8,532 nucleotides of DNA, from NCBI GenBank assembly GCA_012274205.1, contig JAAOZY010000340.1, forward strand, positions 1 to 8,532, read 5' to 3'. Both the position numbers and the translations under genes were made by a program. This document shows positions 1-5,815 of the stretch, piece after piece; position 1 is the stretch's first letter; each line of letters opens with the position of its first letter. The notes under the pieces were generated by a model. The model did no database searches. It was not told the origin of the DNA and saw only the letters and a list, made by a program, of their open reading frames with translations. This DNA is from Betaproteobacteria bacterium (GTDB taxonomy: Bacteria > Pseudomonadota > Gammaproteobacteria > Burkholderiales > SG8-39).

Positions 1-143
1 ACATACGCGAAGTGCGGCTCGCCGCAGGTGCCGAGTTCGTGGTCATGGTCTGCGGGGACATCATGACCATGCCCGGCCTGCCCAAAGTCCCCTCGGCCAA
101 CAAGATCGACCTCGTCAACGGCAAAGTGGTGGGGCTGTTCTGA
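1..143 (+). CDS. fhs: Formate--tetrahydrofolate ligase, C-terminal end (5' truncated)
   Basis: Only the last 46 codons are present; reading starts at base 3 and stops at TGA 141-143. The translation contains CGDIMTMPGLPKVPSA followed by a short lysine-containing tail ending VVGLF, the characteristic C-terminus of formyl-THF synthetase. The enzyme ligates formate to tetrahydrofolate using ATP in the cytoplasm and feeds one-carbon units into biosynthesis or C1 oxidation. The next gene starts about 290 bases downstream, so fhs is probably its own transcription unit. Its nearness to sulfite- and sulfonate-type genes would make sense if the locus handles a C1 sulfonate, but it could equally be an unrelated housekeeping neighbour. 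Identification is firm; the link to the downstream genes is conjecture. Confidence 0.9.
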   Translation, partial: IREVRLAAGAEFVVMVCGDIMTMPGLPKVPSANKIDLVNGKVVGLF

Positions 144-190
144 TATGTAGATCGCCGGCATCAATGATGCGCTGCGCAATCGCGTTGCAA

Positions 191-217
191 GCCTCGAATA
201 AGGCGAGGTATTTATTT
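191..217 (+). terminator. Possible weak terminator after fhs
   Basis: Bases 192-196 (CCTCG) can pair with 204-208 (CGAGG) across a 7-base loop, followed by a T-rich run at 209-217 (TATTTATTT). It lies about 50 bases after the fhs stop. The 5-bp stem is short for an intrinsic terminator, so this is tentative. Confidence 0.3.
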
Positions 218-293
218 GCGTATCCGATGGCCGGATCGAACGACTGGCAGGGCAGGACGGCTGCAGGGGCCGGGGAGTGGTTCCCATTCGTAC

Positions 294-333
294 TTGACGA
301 CTGCACTCTATCCGTGCAATGTTGCTGGCAACA
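294..333 (+). promoter_or_regulatory. Possible sigma-70 promoter and palindromic operator before soxC
   Basis: The 144-434 gap has no convincing gene. TTGACG at 294-299 is a good -35 element. About 18 bases later a poor -10 (AATGTT, 318-323) follows an extended TG at 315-316. Overlapping it, TGTTGC (320-325) and GCAACA (328-333) form a perfect inverted repeat around a 2-base centre, an operator-like layout. The -35 and the palindrome are directly visible; promoter activity is a guess because the -10 matches only about half the consensus. Confidence 0.25.
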
Positions 334-364
334 AATGATCGATACCCGCCGTGCAATGGCGCTG
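312..364 (+). repeat. Short direct repeat in the soxC leader
   Basis: CCGTGCAATG occurs at 312-321 and again at 349-358. Extending both copies to 16 bases (312-327 and 349-364) gives 14 matches, with only the TT/GC dinucleotide before GCTG differing. The copies are offset by 37 bases, and the first overlaps the palindrome at 320-333. This could be a pair of regulator sites or the remnant of a small duplication. Confidence 0.5.
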
Positions 365-418
365 CGTCGGCATCGTGGGAATGGAGGACAGAGCAGGGGT
401 ACCGTTTGGCAATCCAAC

Positions 419-427
419 GAGGAGGAG
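419..427 (+). promoter_or_regulatory. Ribosome binding site that fixes the soxC start
   Basis: GAGGAGGAG lies 7 bases before ATG 435. This strong Shine-Dalgarno sequence selects the ATG over the in-frame GTG at 351, which has no ribosome binding site and would add 28 residues that do not look coding. Confidence 0.8.
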
Positions 428-434
428 TAAAAAA

Positions 435-1838
435 ATGAAGAAGGGGAGAGCACGGTTCGAACTGGATGAGAAGACGCTCAGACAGATCGATGACATGGTC
501 GTTGCGGAACAGCACTTTCTTGCCGAGCGGGCACGGCTCGCCGAACGGCAGGGTAATGATCCGGAACCGATTCGGCGCATCAGCAGCCGGCGCCATTTCA
601 TGGCGGCAGCCGCGGCGGGTCTGGTCGGCGCCGGCGTGCTGCCGAAGATCGTTCACGCGGCGGTTCCGTCCGGTGCGGTTGACCGGCGGGTGCCGGCGGA
701 TCCATCGAAGGTTCCCGGCACACCCACCTTTGACGACGGCGGATACGGGTCGCGCTCGCAATTCGAGACCGAAGCCCGCTGGCGCTTTCCCACGCCTACG
801 AGGGAATCCTCCTGGACCATGACGCCGCTCCAGGACAGCATGGGCATCATCACGCCCTCCGGGCTGCATTACGAACGGCATCACTCGGGCATTGCGACCA
901 TCGATCCGGCGAAGCACGTGCTCTACGTGCACGGCATGGTCGAGCGGCCGAAAAAATATTCGATGGCCGACATCAAGCGCATGCCGTCCATTTCCAGAAC
1001 CCACATGATGGAGTGCTCGGGAAACGGCCTCACGGAATGGACCAAGCCGACGCTGAAGACCGTGCAGGCCACGCACGGATTGACCTCCACCTCGGAGTGG
1101 ACCGGCGTGCCGATGGCGCTGATCATGAAGGAAGTCGGCGTGATGCCTGGCGCGAAGTGGGTGCTGGCCGAAGGCGACGACGGCGCCGTGATGACGCGCA
1201 GCCTGCCGATCGAAAAGATGCATGAGGATGCGTTTCTCGCCTACGGCCAGAACGGCGAGGCGCTGCGGCCCGAGCAAGGCTATCCGCTGCGCATCAATAC
1301 GCCGGGTTGGGAAGGCAACACCTCGATCAAATGGGTTCGCCGGCTCGAATTCAGCGACGTTCCGTTCGAAACGCGCGAGGAGACATCGAAATACACCGAC
1401 CTCATGCCGAACGGAAAGGCGCGCCAGTTCACCTTCGTCATGGAAGCTAAATCCGTGATCACGTTTCCGTCGGGTGAAATGAAATTGCCGGGCCCGGGCT
1501 TCTATGAGATTACCGGGCTAGCCTGGAGCGGACGCGGCAAAATCACCCGGGTCGAGGTTTCCGCCAACGGCGGGCAGACCTGGAGCGAGGCGCAATTGCA
1601 GGGTCCGGTGCTGCCGATTTGCCATACGCGTTTTCGCCTGCCATGGTATTGGGATGGCAGGCCGGCGATATTGCAGAGCCGATGCGTCGATGAGACCGGC
1701 TACGTGCAGCCAACCATCAAGCAGTTGACCGACGTGCGTGGCACCAACGGGCCGATCGCATCCATCTATCACCTGAACGGCATTCAAAGCTGGGCCGTCG
1801 CCGCCAACGGGAGCGTGAGCAATGTCCATCACTTCTAA
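435..1838 (+). CDS. soxC: SoxC-type sulfite/sulfane dehydrogenase, molybdopterin subunit
   Basis: This 467-residue protein is the molybdenum catalytic subunit of the SoxCD/sulfite oxidase family, which oxidises sulfite or protein-bound sulfane sulfur in the periplasm and passes electrons to a cytochrome c. A Tat signal is clear: S50-S51-R52-R53-H54-F55-M56, then a hydrophobic Ala/Gly-rich stretch and likely cleavage near residue 76. It should therefore be exported folded with its cofactor. The molybdenum-ligand cysteine is C194 in MMECSGNG. Other family blocks are SGLHYERHH near 145, PGWEGNTSIKW near 295, and a C-terminal dimerisation domain with WSGRGKI and DETGYVQPT. About 50 charged residues precede the twin arginines, an unusually long n-region. 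It overlaps soxD by 17 bases, so the two are translationally coupled. No soxXYZAB lies in the window, so free sulfite is the likelier substrate here. Confidence 0.92.
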   Translation: MKKGRARFELDEKTLRQIDDMVVAEQHFLAERARLAERQGNDPEPIRRISSRRHFMAAAAAGLVGAGVLPKIVHAAVPSGAVDRRVPADPSKVPGTPTFDDGGYGSRSQFETEARWRFPTPTRESSWTMTPLQDSMGIITPSGLHYERHHSGIATIDPAKHVLYVHGMVERPKKYSMADIKRMPSISRTHMMECSGNGLTEWTKPTLKTVQATHGLTSTSEWTGVPMALIMKEVGVMPGAKWVLAEGDDGAVMTRSLPIEKMHEDAFLAYGQNGEALRPEQGYPLRINTPGWEGNTSIKWVRRLEFSDVPFETREETSKYTDLMPNGKARQFTFVMEAKSVITFPSGEMKLPGPGFYEITGLAWSGRGKITRVEVSANGGQTWSEAQLQGPVLPICHTRFRLPWYWDGRPAILQSRCVDETGYVQPTIKQLTDVRGTNGPIASIYHLNGIQSWAVAANGSVSNVHHF

Positions 1839-2430
1839 GCGCAATCTGATAATCGCGGTGGCAACTGTTGCAACAGCGGCAGTTGTCGCGGGCTGTGCAA
1901 GCAATCCGCGGGGCACGCATCTGGACATGCAGACCGCCTACAACGGGCCGCTGCTGAATTTCGGCGCCACGCCGAGTGCCGCGGAATTGTCAAGAATGTT
2001 CTCTTATCCCGCCAGTGGCCGCGGACTGCCCCCCGGCAGCGGCGACTGGGCGCAGGGCAAGGTGGTGTACGAGCAGAAATGCCTCGCCTGCCACGGGGAC
2101 AAGCTGCAGGGCGTCGCCGGACTCGGTGAAGCGCTGGTCGGCGGGCGTGGCACGCTGGTCAACAACGATCCGAAAAAGCCGCCGGTGAAGACGGTCGAGA
2201 GCTACTGGCCGTACGCGACATCGGTGTACGACTATGTCAAGCGCGCGATGCCGTTCAGCGCGCCGGGGTCGCTGACCGACGACGAAGTCTACAAGGTGGT
2301 CGCCTATGTGCTCGGTCAGGGTAACGTTATCGGCAAGGCCGAAGTCCTGAACGCGCAAACGCTGCCAAAAGTGAACATGCCGAACAAGGACGGCTTTGTT
2401 CCAGGGGATCCGCGGCCTGACGTGAAGTAA
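1822..2430 (+). CDS. soxD: SoxD-like monoheme cytochrome c, predicted lipoprotein
   Basis: This 202-residue electron-accepting partner of SoxC begins inside the soxC 3' end in another frame. One heme site, C87-L-A-C90-H91, is present, with M143 in RAMPF as the probable sixth iron ligand. Family landmarks are GLPPGSG just before the heme domain, GGRGTL, and VESYWPYAT, all typical of SoxD. The N-terminus is a hydrophobic signal with lipobox V22-A23-G24-C25, predicting lipid anchoring on the periplasmic side of the membrane rather than a soluble protein. Only one heme is seen, whereas some SoxD proteins carry two. A strong terminator 14 bases after the stop closes the operon. A SorB-like sulfite dehydrogenase cytochrome is the nearest alternative name; the role would be the same. 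Confidence 0.88.
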   Translation: MSITSKRNLIIAVATVATAAVVAGCASNPRGTHLDMQTAYNGPLLNFGATPSAAELSRMFSYPASGRGLPPGSGDWAQGKVVYEQKCLACHGDKLQGVAGLGEALVGGRGTLVNNDPKKPPVKTVESYWPYATSVYDYVKRAMPFSAPGSLTDDEVYKVVAYVLGQGNVIGKAEVLNAQTLPKVNMPNKDGFVPGDPRPDVK

Positions 2431-2443
2431 GCGCTGTCATGGA

Positions 2444-2470
2444 AAACGGGCCCCCTGCGGGGCCCGTTTG
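2444..2470 (+). terminator. Rho-independent terminator of soxCD
   Basis: AAACGGGCCCC (2444-2454) pairs perfectly with GGGGCCCGTTT (2459-2469) around a CTGC loop, giving an 11-bp GC-rich stem whose right arm ends in T residues. It starts 14 bases after the soxD stop. The following T-tract is short, but the stem is very stable. Confidence 0.85.
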
Positions 2471-2478
2471 CTTGTGGC

Positions 2479-2514
2479 GGAAAACAGGCCGCCCTGCCCG
2501 GCACCTGTTTTTCC
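2479..2514 (+). terminator. Second terminator-like hairpin after soxCD
   Basis: AAAACAG (2481-2487) pairs with CTGTTTT (2505-2511), with an inner GCCG/CGGC helix (2488-2491 and 2499-2502) and a small bulge at 2503-2504. The right arm ends in five T residues (2508-2512). With A-rich and T-rich ends it could act on either strand and back up the terminator just upstream. Confidence 0.5.
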
Positions 2515-2532
2515 ATTGCGTTCGGCGCTGCC

Positions 2533-2561
2533 TTGGGCGCACGCGTACTGCGTGATATGAA
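2533..2561 (+). promoter_or_regulatory. Candidate sigma-70 promoter of the small secreted protein gene
   Basis: TTGGGC (2533-2538) and TATGAA (2556-2561) are separated by 17 bases. The -10 is preceded by TGA (2553-2555), an extended -10. It follows the soxCD terminators and would start transcription around 2568, about 38 bases before the next start codon. The -35 is weak. Confidence 0.4.
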
Positions 2562-2605
2562 TGTGGGGAGTTCATGCGGCCTCGAACCAGACGAAGGAAC
2601 CAGGG

Positions 2606-2836
2606 ATGAAACGCCTGCTCGCCGTGTGCATCGTCGCGCTTGCCTGCGCTGGAGTTGCCGCAGCCAATGACCAGGATGCGACGCAAGCCTCCGTAATCGC
2701 CGATTGCACCCGCGAGGCCGTCGCCAAGGGATACGCGGGAAAGGAACTCGTGGAATCGGTCGCCAAGTGCGTGGACGCCAAGCGTAATGACTTTGGAATC
2801 GACCCAGCAATCCTGGCAGCCATGTCGAGCTGCTGA
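2606..2836 (+). CDS. Small secreted three-cysteine protein, possibly PsiF-like
   Basis: This 76-residue protein starts at ATG 2606, about 8 bases after AGGAA (2593-2597). The in-frame upstream ATG at 2561 would spoil the signal peptide. Residues 1-20 (MKRLL, then a hydrophobic Ala-rich core ending AAA) form a Sec signal peptide, leaving roughly 56 mature residues, presumably periplasmic. Mature cysteines are C34, C55 and C76, spaced exactly 21 apart, with C76 the last residue. The stretch C34-x20-C55 with internal A, A and G positions resembles, from memory, the PsiF repeat (C-x20-C); this is a weak, eye-level match. C34 and C55 could form a disulfide, leaving C76 free. Role unknown. It sits alone between the soxCD terminators and the oxygenase control region. 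Confidence 0.65.
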   Translation: MKRLLAVCIVALACAGVAAANDQDATQASVIADCTREAVAKGYAGKELVESVAKCVDAKRNDFGIDPAILAAMSSC

Positions 2837-2861
2837 CGCGACCGGGCGATCCGCCATTTGC

Positions 2862-2916
2862 TGTTTCGAGACGTTCTCCGATGTTTCATCGGGAGGTGTT
2901 GTTTCCAGTGGAAACA
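2862..2916 (+). promoter_or_regulatory. Cluster of TGTTTC/GAAACA elements, candidate enhancer-binding-protein sites
   Basis: TGTTTC occurs at 2862-2867, 2882-2887 and 2900-2905, spaced 20 and 18 bases, close to two helical turns. The last copy forms a perfect palindrome with GAAACA at 2911-2916: TGTTTCCA, one G, TGGAAACA (2900-2916). The cluster lies about 100-155 bases upstream of the start site predicted from the sigma-54 promoter at 2992-3007, where activators of sigma-54 RNA polymerase usually bind. The repeats are seen directly; the activator is not encoded in the window and its identity is unknown. Confidence 0.6.
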
Positions 2917-2962
2917 GCGTCGTGCCGGGCAATTTTTGCCGGCGCGACATAAAACCCTTAGA

Positions 2963-2975
2963 GATCATTTCTTTG
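2963..2975 (+). promoter_or_regulatory. Possible IHF site between activator sites and sigma-54 promoter
   Basis: Bases 2963-2975 match the IHF consensus WATCAANNNNTTR at all but two defined positions (first base and sixth base). Its place between the activator cluster and the -24 element is where DNA bending would be expected. The motif is degenerate, so chance is a real possibility. Confidence 0.3.
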
Positions 2976-2991
2976 ACGGCGCGCGCTGGCA

Positions 2992-3007
2992 TGGCATGAA
3001 ATCTGCG
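2992..3007 (+). promoter_or_regulatory. Sigma-54 (-24/-12) promoter of the oxygenase operon
   Basis: TGGCAT (2992-2997), five bases, then CTGC (3003-3006) and G closely match TGGCAC-N5-TTGC, with the essential GG (2993-2994) and GC (3005-3006) at the required spacing. Transcription would start near 3018, leaving a leader of about 30 bases holding the AAGGAGA ribosome site (3036-3042) before ATG 3048. Together with the upstream palindrome this implies tight, inducer-dependent or nitrogen/carbon-linked control. Confidence 0.65.
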
Positions 3008-3047
3008 TACGGATATCCGGAGATTCACTTTCAACAAGGAGACAAGC

Positions 3048-4265
3048 ATGGCCAAGAATTCGGTCGAATGGGCCGCGAAGCCCAAGTTTCCGTCCAGCCA
3101 CTACGTCGATTCGCGCATCTATACCGACCAGGCGCTGTTCGAGGAGGAGAAGGAAAAGCTGTTCAAGGGTTCGTGGATCATCGCTTGCCACGAGTCCGAG
3201 GTTGCCAACGCCTTCGACTACCGGCTGTTCACGCACCCCACCGGCGTGCCTCTCATCATCGTGCGCGGCGAGGACCAGAAGGTGCGCAGCTTCTACAACA
3301 TTTGTCCGCACCGCGGCAACACCATCCTTTACGATCCGGCCGGAAACGCCAAGCGCATGACCTGCATCTTCCATGCGTGGTCATTCGATACCAAAGGCAG
3401 CTGCATCGACATTTCGCGCGCCGAGCAGGGCTATCAGGACCGTTTCTGCAAGGAAGATGCGTCACTGCGCGAAGTCAAGTCCGAAATCGGCTTCGGCGGC
3501 TTCGTCTGGGTCAACCTGGACGACAAGAGTTGCACGCTGCGCGAGTACATCGGGCCGGCGCTGGATATGCTCGAGCCGCACATGCAGGAGCCGATGGAGG
3601 TGTTCCACTTTCACAAGGCGGTGATCAACACGAACTACAAGCTGTGGCACGACACCAACAGTGAGTTCTATCACGACTTCGTCCACTACTTCAATCGCAT
3701 TACCGGCATGATGCAGCCGGGCTACTTCGACCGCAAATATACCGGCTACCCGAACGGCCACGCGTCGGTGGGGTCGATGGAAATCAAGTACGACGCCTAC
3801 GCCGGCAGCAAGAAGCGGGCGGTCGGCTGGCCCGGGCTCGCTCCCGGCGGCTGGATCCTGATCGACCTGTTCCCCGGAATGACCTACAACCTGCGCACCT
3901 CGGTGTTGCGCATCGACACCGCGATACCGCTCGGTCCGGACAAGGTCATGATCGAGTTCCGCGGACTCGGTCTGAAGAGCGATACGCCGGAACAGCGCGC
4001 CGAGCGCGTTTTCGACCACAACACGATCTGGGGTCCGTTCGGCCGCAACCTGCACGAGGATCTGCTCGCGGTATACGGCCAGGGGCGCGCCATGCACGAA
4101 GGCACCGACAGCCGCTGGGTGATACACGGCCGCGAGGAGAACAGCACCATTCACGATGAGATCGGGATGCGCCATTTCTACGCGGAGTGGAGCAAGCGCA
4201 TGGGACGCCCTGCCTACGATCCGTACGGCGAAAGCCACGCCGAACCGGCGCGTGCCGCCGCCTGA
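3048..4265 (+). CDS. Rieske non-heme iron oxygenase, alpha (catalytic) subunit
   Basis: This 405-residue catalytic subunit of a ring-hydroxylating-type oxygenase activates O2 at a mononuclear iron using electrons from a Rieske cluster. The Rieske ligands are C86-P-H88 and C106-x2-H109, separated by a normal 17 residues. The iron site is in the segment around 198-213: H209 and H213, with probable third ligand D338 in LHEDLLAVYGQ. The motif departs from the usual E-x3-4-D-x2-H-x4-5-H. Here it reads D202-x3-E206-x2-H209-x3-H213, so the bridging carboxylate is Glu and the histidines are one residue closer. The gene is first of an alpha-beta-reductase-ferredoxin operon behind a sigma-54 promoter, with a strong ribosome site 5 bases before the start. 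The substrate cannot be read from sequence. Context favours a sulfonate (methanesulfonate or aromatic); an aromatic acid is the alternative. From memory, described MsmA proteins have an unusual Rieske spacer, which this one lacks. Confidence 0.93.
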   Translation: MAKNSVEWAAKPKFPSSHYVDSRIYTDQALFEEEKEKLFKGSWIIACHESEVANAFDYRLFTHPTGVPLIIVRGEDQKVRSFYNICPHRGNTILYDPAGNAKRMTCIFHAWSFDTKGSCIDISRAEQGYQDRFCKEDASLREVKSEIGFGGFVWVNLDDKSCTLREYIGPALDMLEPHMQEPMEVFHFHKAVINTNYKLWHDTNSEFYHDFVHYFNRITGMMQPGYFDRKYTGYPNGHASVGSMEIKYDAYAGSKKRAVGWPGLAPGGWILIDLFPGMTYNLRTSVLRIDTAIPLGPDKVMIEFRGLGLKSDTPEQRAERVFDHNTIWGPFGRNLHEDLLAVYGQGRAMHEGTDSRWVIHGREENSTIHDEIGMRHFYAEWSKRMGRPAYDPYGESHAEPARAAA

Positions 4266-4281
4266 GCATAGGGCCGATACC

Positions 4282-4737
4282 ATGGATAACAGACATCAGA
4301 TCGAAGAGCTGGTTTACCGCAGTAGCCTGGCGCTGGACGAGGGCAATTTCAAGGGATTCCTGGAATTGTGCGACGACAGCTTTCGCTACAGCATCACCGC
4401 CTACAGTCCGGAAATCCGCAAGGACATGACCTGGCTGGACCACGACAAGGCGGGCATGGACACGCTGTTCACCAACCTGCCGCGGCACAACAGCGACCAC
4501 TCGCCGCTGACGCGCCACGTGACCCTCTACACGGTGGCCGGCGAGGGCGAGCGCGCCGAGGTGGTTTCGGCGCTGCAGGTGTTTCGCACCGCACTGGACG
4601 GCGGCGAAACCAGCCTGTTCGCGGTCGGCCGCTATCACGACACCATCAAGCTCGGCGCCGGTGCGCCCAAGCTCCTCAAGCGGGTGGTCAAAATGGCCAC
4701 GCGCGAGATGGGCGCGGGCTACCACATCCCGTTCTGA
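4282..4737 (+). CDS. Rieske oxygenase beta (small) subunit
   Basis: This 151-residue protein of the ring-hydroxylating oxygenase beta family (SnoaL/NTF2-like cone fold) packs with alpha, typically as alpha3beta3, and is mainly structural. Recognisable parts are the N-terminal helix (IEELVYRSSLALDEGNF), a central block with TRHVTLYTV, and a C-terminal strand with RVVKMATREMGAGYHIPF, matching the family's usual end. Length is near the family norm. It starts at ATG 4282, 16 bases after the alpha stop; the longer frame extending upstream to 4156 overlaps alpha and is not used. Having a beta subunit places the enzyme with dioxygenase- and MSA-monooxygenase-type systems rather than alpha-only O-demethylases. 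Confidence 0.88.
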   Translation: MDNRHQIEELVYRSSLALDEGNFKGFLELCDDSFRYSITAYSPEIRKDMTWLDHDKAGMDTLFTNLPRHNSDHSPLTRHVTLYTVAGEGERAEVVSALQVFRTALDGGETSLFAVGRYHDTIKLGAGAPKLLKRVVKMATREMGAGYHIPF

Positions 4738-4757
4738 CGGCGAGGACCTTCTCCCGC

Positions 4758-5801
4758 ATGCGCATCCAGGTCAACGCGAGAAATCGAGCCTACCAGTTCG
4801 ATGCTGAGCCAGGCGAAAAGATCCTCTATGCCGGTCTGCGCGCGGCGATTGACCTGCCCTACGAATGCGGCACCGGAACCTGCGGCACGTGCAAGGCGAG
4901 GCTGATCGAGGGCCGGGTCTCCGATGCATGGACGGTCGCGCCGGGGAAGAAATTCCTCAAGCCGGAGCAAGGCGAAATTCTGCTGTGCCAGTGCGCCGCC
5001 GAGGGCGATGTCAGCGTCGAGGTCGCGAGCTTCGTCTACGCCGCCGATCCGGGCGCGTGCCGCCTGGCGGCGCTGTCCGGCACGGTAAAGGCGGTGCGCG
5101 CGCTCACCCACGACGTCATCGCGGTCGAAGTGGCGCTGGAAGCGCCCTGCGATTTCGACGCCGGCCAGTTCATGGCGATTGCCGCACCCGGAGTGCCCGG
5201 AATGCGCGGCTATTCGATGGTAAATTTTGCGCGCCAGGCCAGGCTGCTCGAATTCGTGATCAAGAAGAAGCCCGGCGGCGGATTCTCGGAATGGCTGTTC
5301 TCGGACAAGGCCGCGGGCGCAAAGCTGGATCTGATCGGGCCGATGGGGAAAGCGACGTTCTACCCGAGCCTGGCGAAGAATATCCTGTGCATCGCCGGCG
5401 GCAGCGGCATCGCCGGCATGATGGCTATCCTGTCGCGCGCCTGCCAGGAGCGCTATTTCGACCAATACCAGGGGCACGTCTATTTCGGCGTGCGCACGAT
5501 GAAGGATGCGTTCTACCTGGATGAACTATCCGCGTTCCGCGCCGATTTTCCGCGCGGGCTTGCGATCACGATTGCGCTATCCGACGAGGACGTGCCGGCG
5601 GACAGCGCCAGGAAATATCCCGGGCTGCGCTTCGAGCGCGGCTTCGTGCATGAGGTTGCCAAGCGCGAAATGGCCGGAAACTACCAGAACGTGCGCGCCT
5701 ACCTTGCCGGCCCGCCGCCCGCCGTGGACGCGTCGATACGGGTGTTGTTGCTCGAGGCGAAGCTGACTGCTGATAATATTCGTTACGACAAGTTCAGCTG
5801 A
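4758..5801 (+). CDS. Ferredoxin-FAD-NAD(P)H reductase of the oxygenase
   Basis: This 347-residue reductase takes hydride from NAD(P)H and passes single electrons to the oxygenase, here probably through the Rieske ferredoxin encoded next. The N-terminal plant-type [2Fe-2S] domain has C37-x4-C42-x2-C45 and C77 in LLCQC. The FAD domain follows, with R150-G-Y-S-M-V-N156. The NAD domain has AGGSGIAG (213-220), where most relatives have Pro instead of the last Gly, and ends with a block containing AGPPPAVDASI. It resembles BenC, XylA and NdoR. The start at ATG 4758 follows GAGGA (4742-4746), and the protein begins directly with the ferredoxin fold; the upstream extension of the frame overlaps beta in a shadow frame. 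A reductase with its own ferredoxin plus a separate Rieske ferredoxin is the class III layout of naphthalene dioxygenase. Confidence 0.92.
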   Translation: MRIQVNARNRAYQFDAEPGEKILYAGLRAAIDLPYECGTGTCGTCKARLIEGRVSDAWTVAPGKKFLKPEQGEILLCQCAAEGDVSVEVASFVYAADPGACRLAALSGTVKAVRALTHDVIAVEVALEAPCDFDAGQFMAIAAPGVPGMRGYSMVNFARQARLLEFVIKKKPGGGFSEWLFSDKAAGAKLDLIGPMGKATFYPSLAKNILCIAGGSGIAGMMAILSRACQERYFDQYQGHVYFGVRTMKDAFYLDELSAFRADFPRGLAITIALSDEDVPADSARKYPGLRFERGFVHEVAKREMAGNYQNVRAYLAGPPPAVDASIRVLLLEAKLTADNIRYDKFS

Positions 5802-5815
5802 GGCCGGTCACCAAC

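Noticed and set aside
164..430. Open frame of 88 codons in the fhs-soxC gap
   Set aside because: No ribosome site, no signal or motif, and it runs through the repeats and the soxC ribosome site.
351..434. N-terminal extension of SoxC from GTG 351
   Set aside because: No ribosome binding site at 351, whereas GAGGAGGAG sits 7 bases before ATG 435. The extra residues do not resemble the family.
2924..2943. Inverted repeat GCCGGGCAA/TTGCCGGC as a terminator for the small secreted protein gene
   Set aside because: A bulged G in the stem and no T-tract after it. It may be part of the control region, but nothing supports termination.
2327..3085. Minus-strand open frame across soxD end, terminators and the oxygenase control region
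   Set aside because: It spans two transcription terminators and a sigma-54 promoter and shows no domain or signal; composition artefact.
3462..4283. Minus-strand open frame opposite the oxygenase alpha subunit
   Set aside because: It mirrors the third-position GC of the real gene; no motif, no ribosome site.
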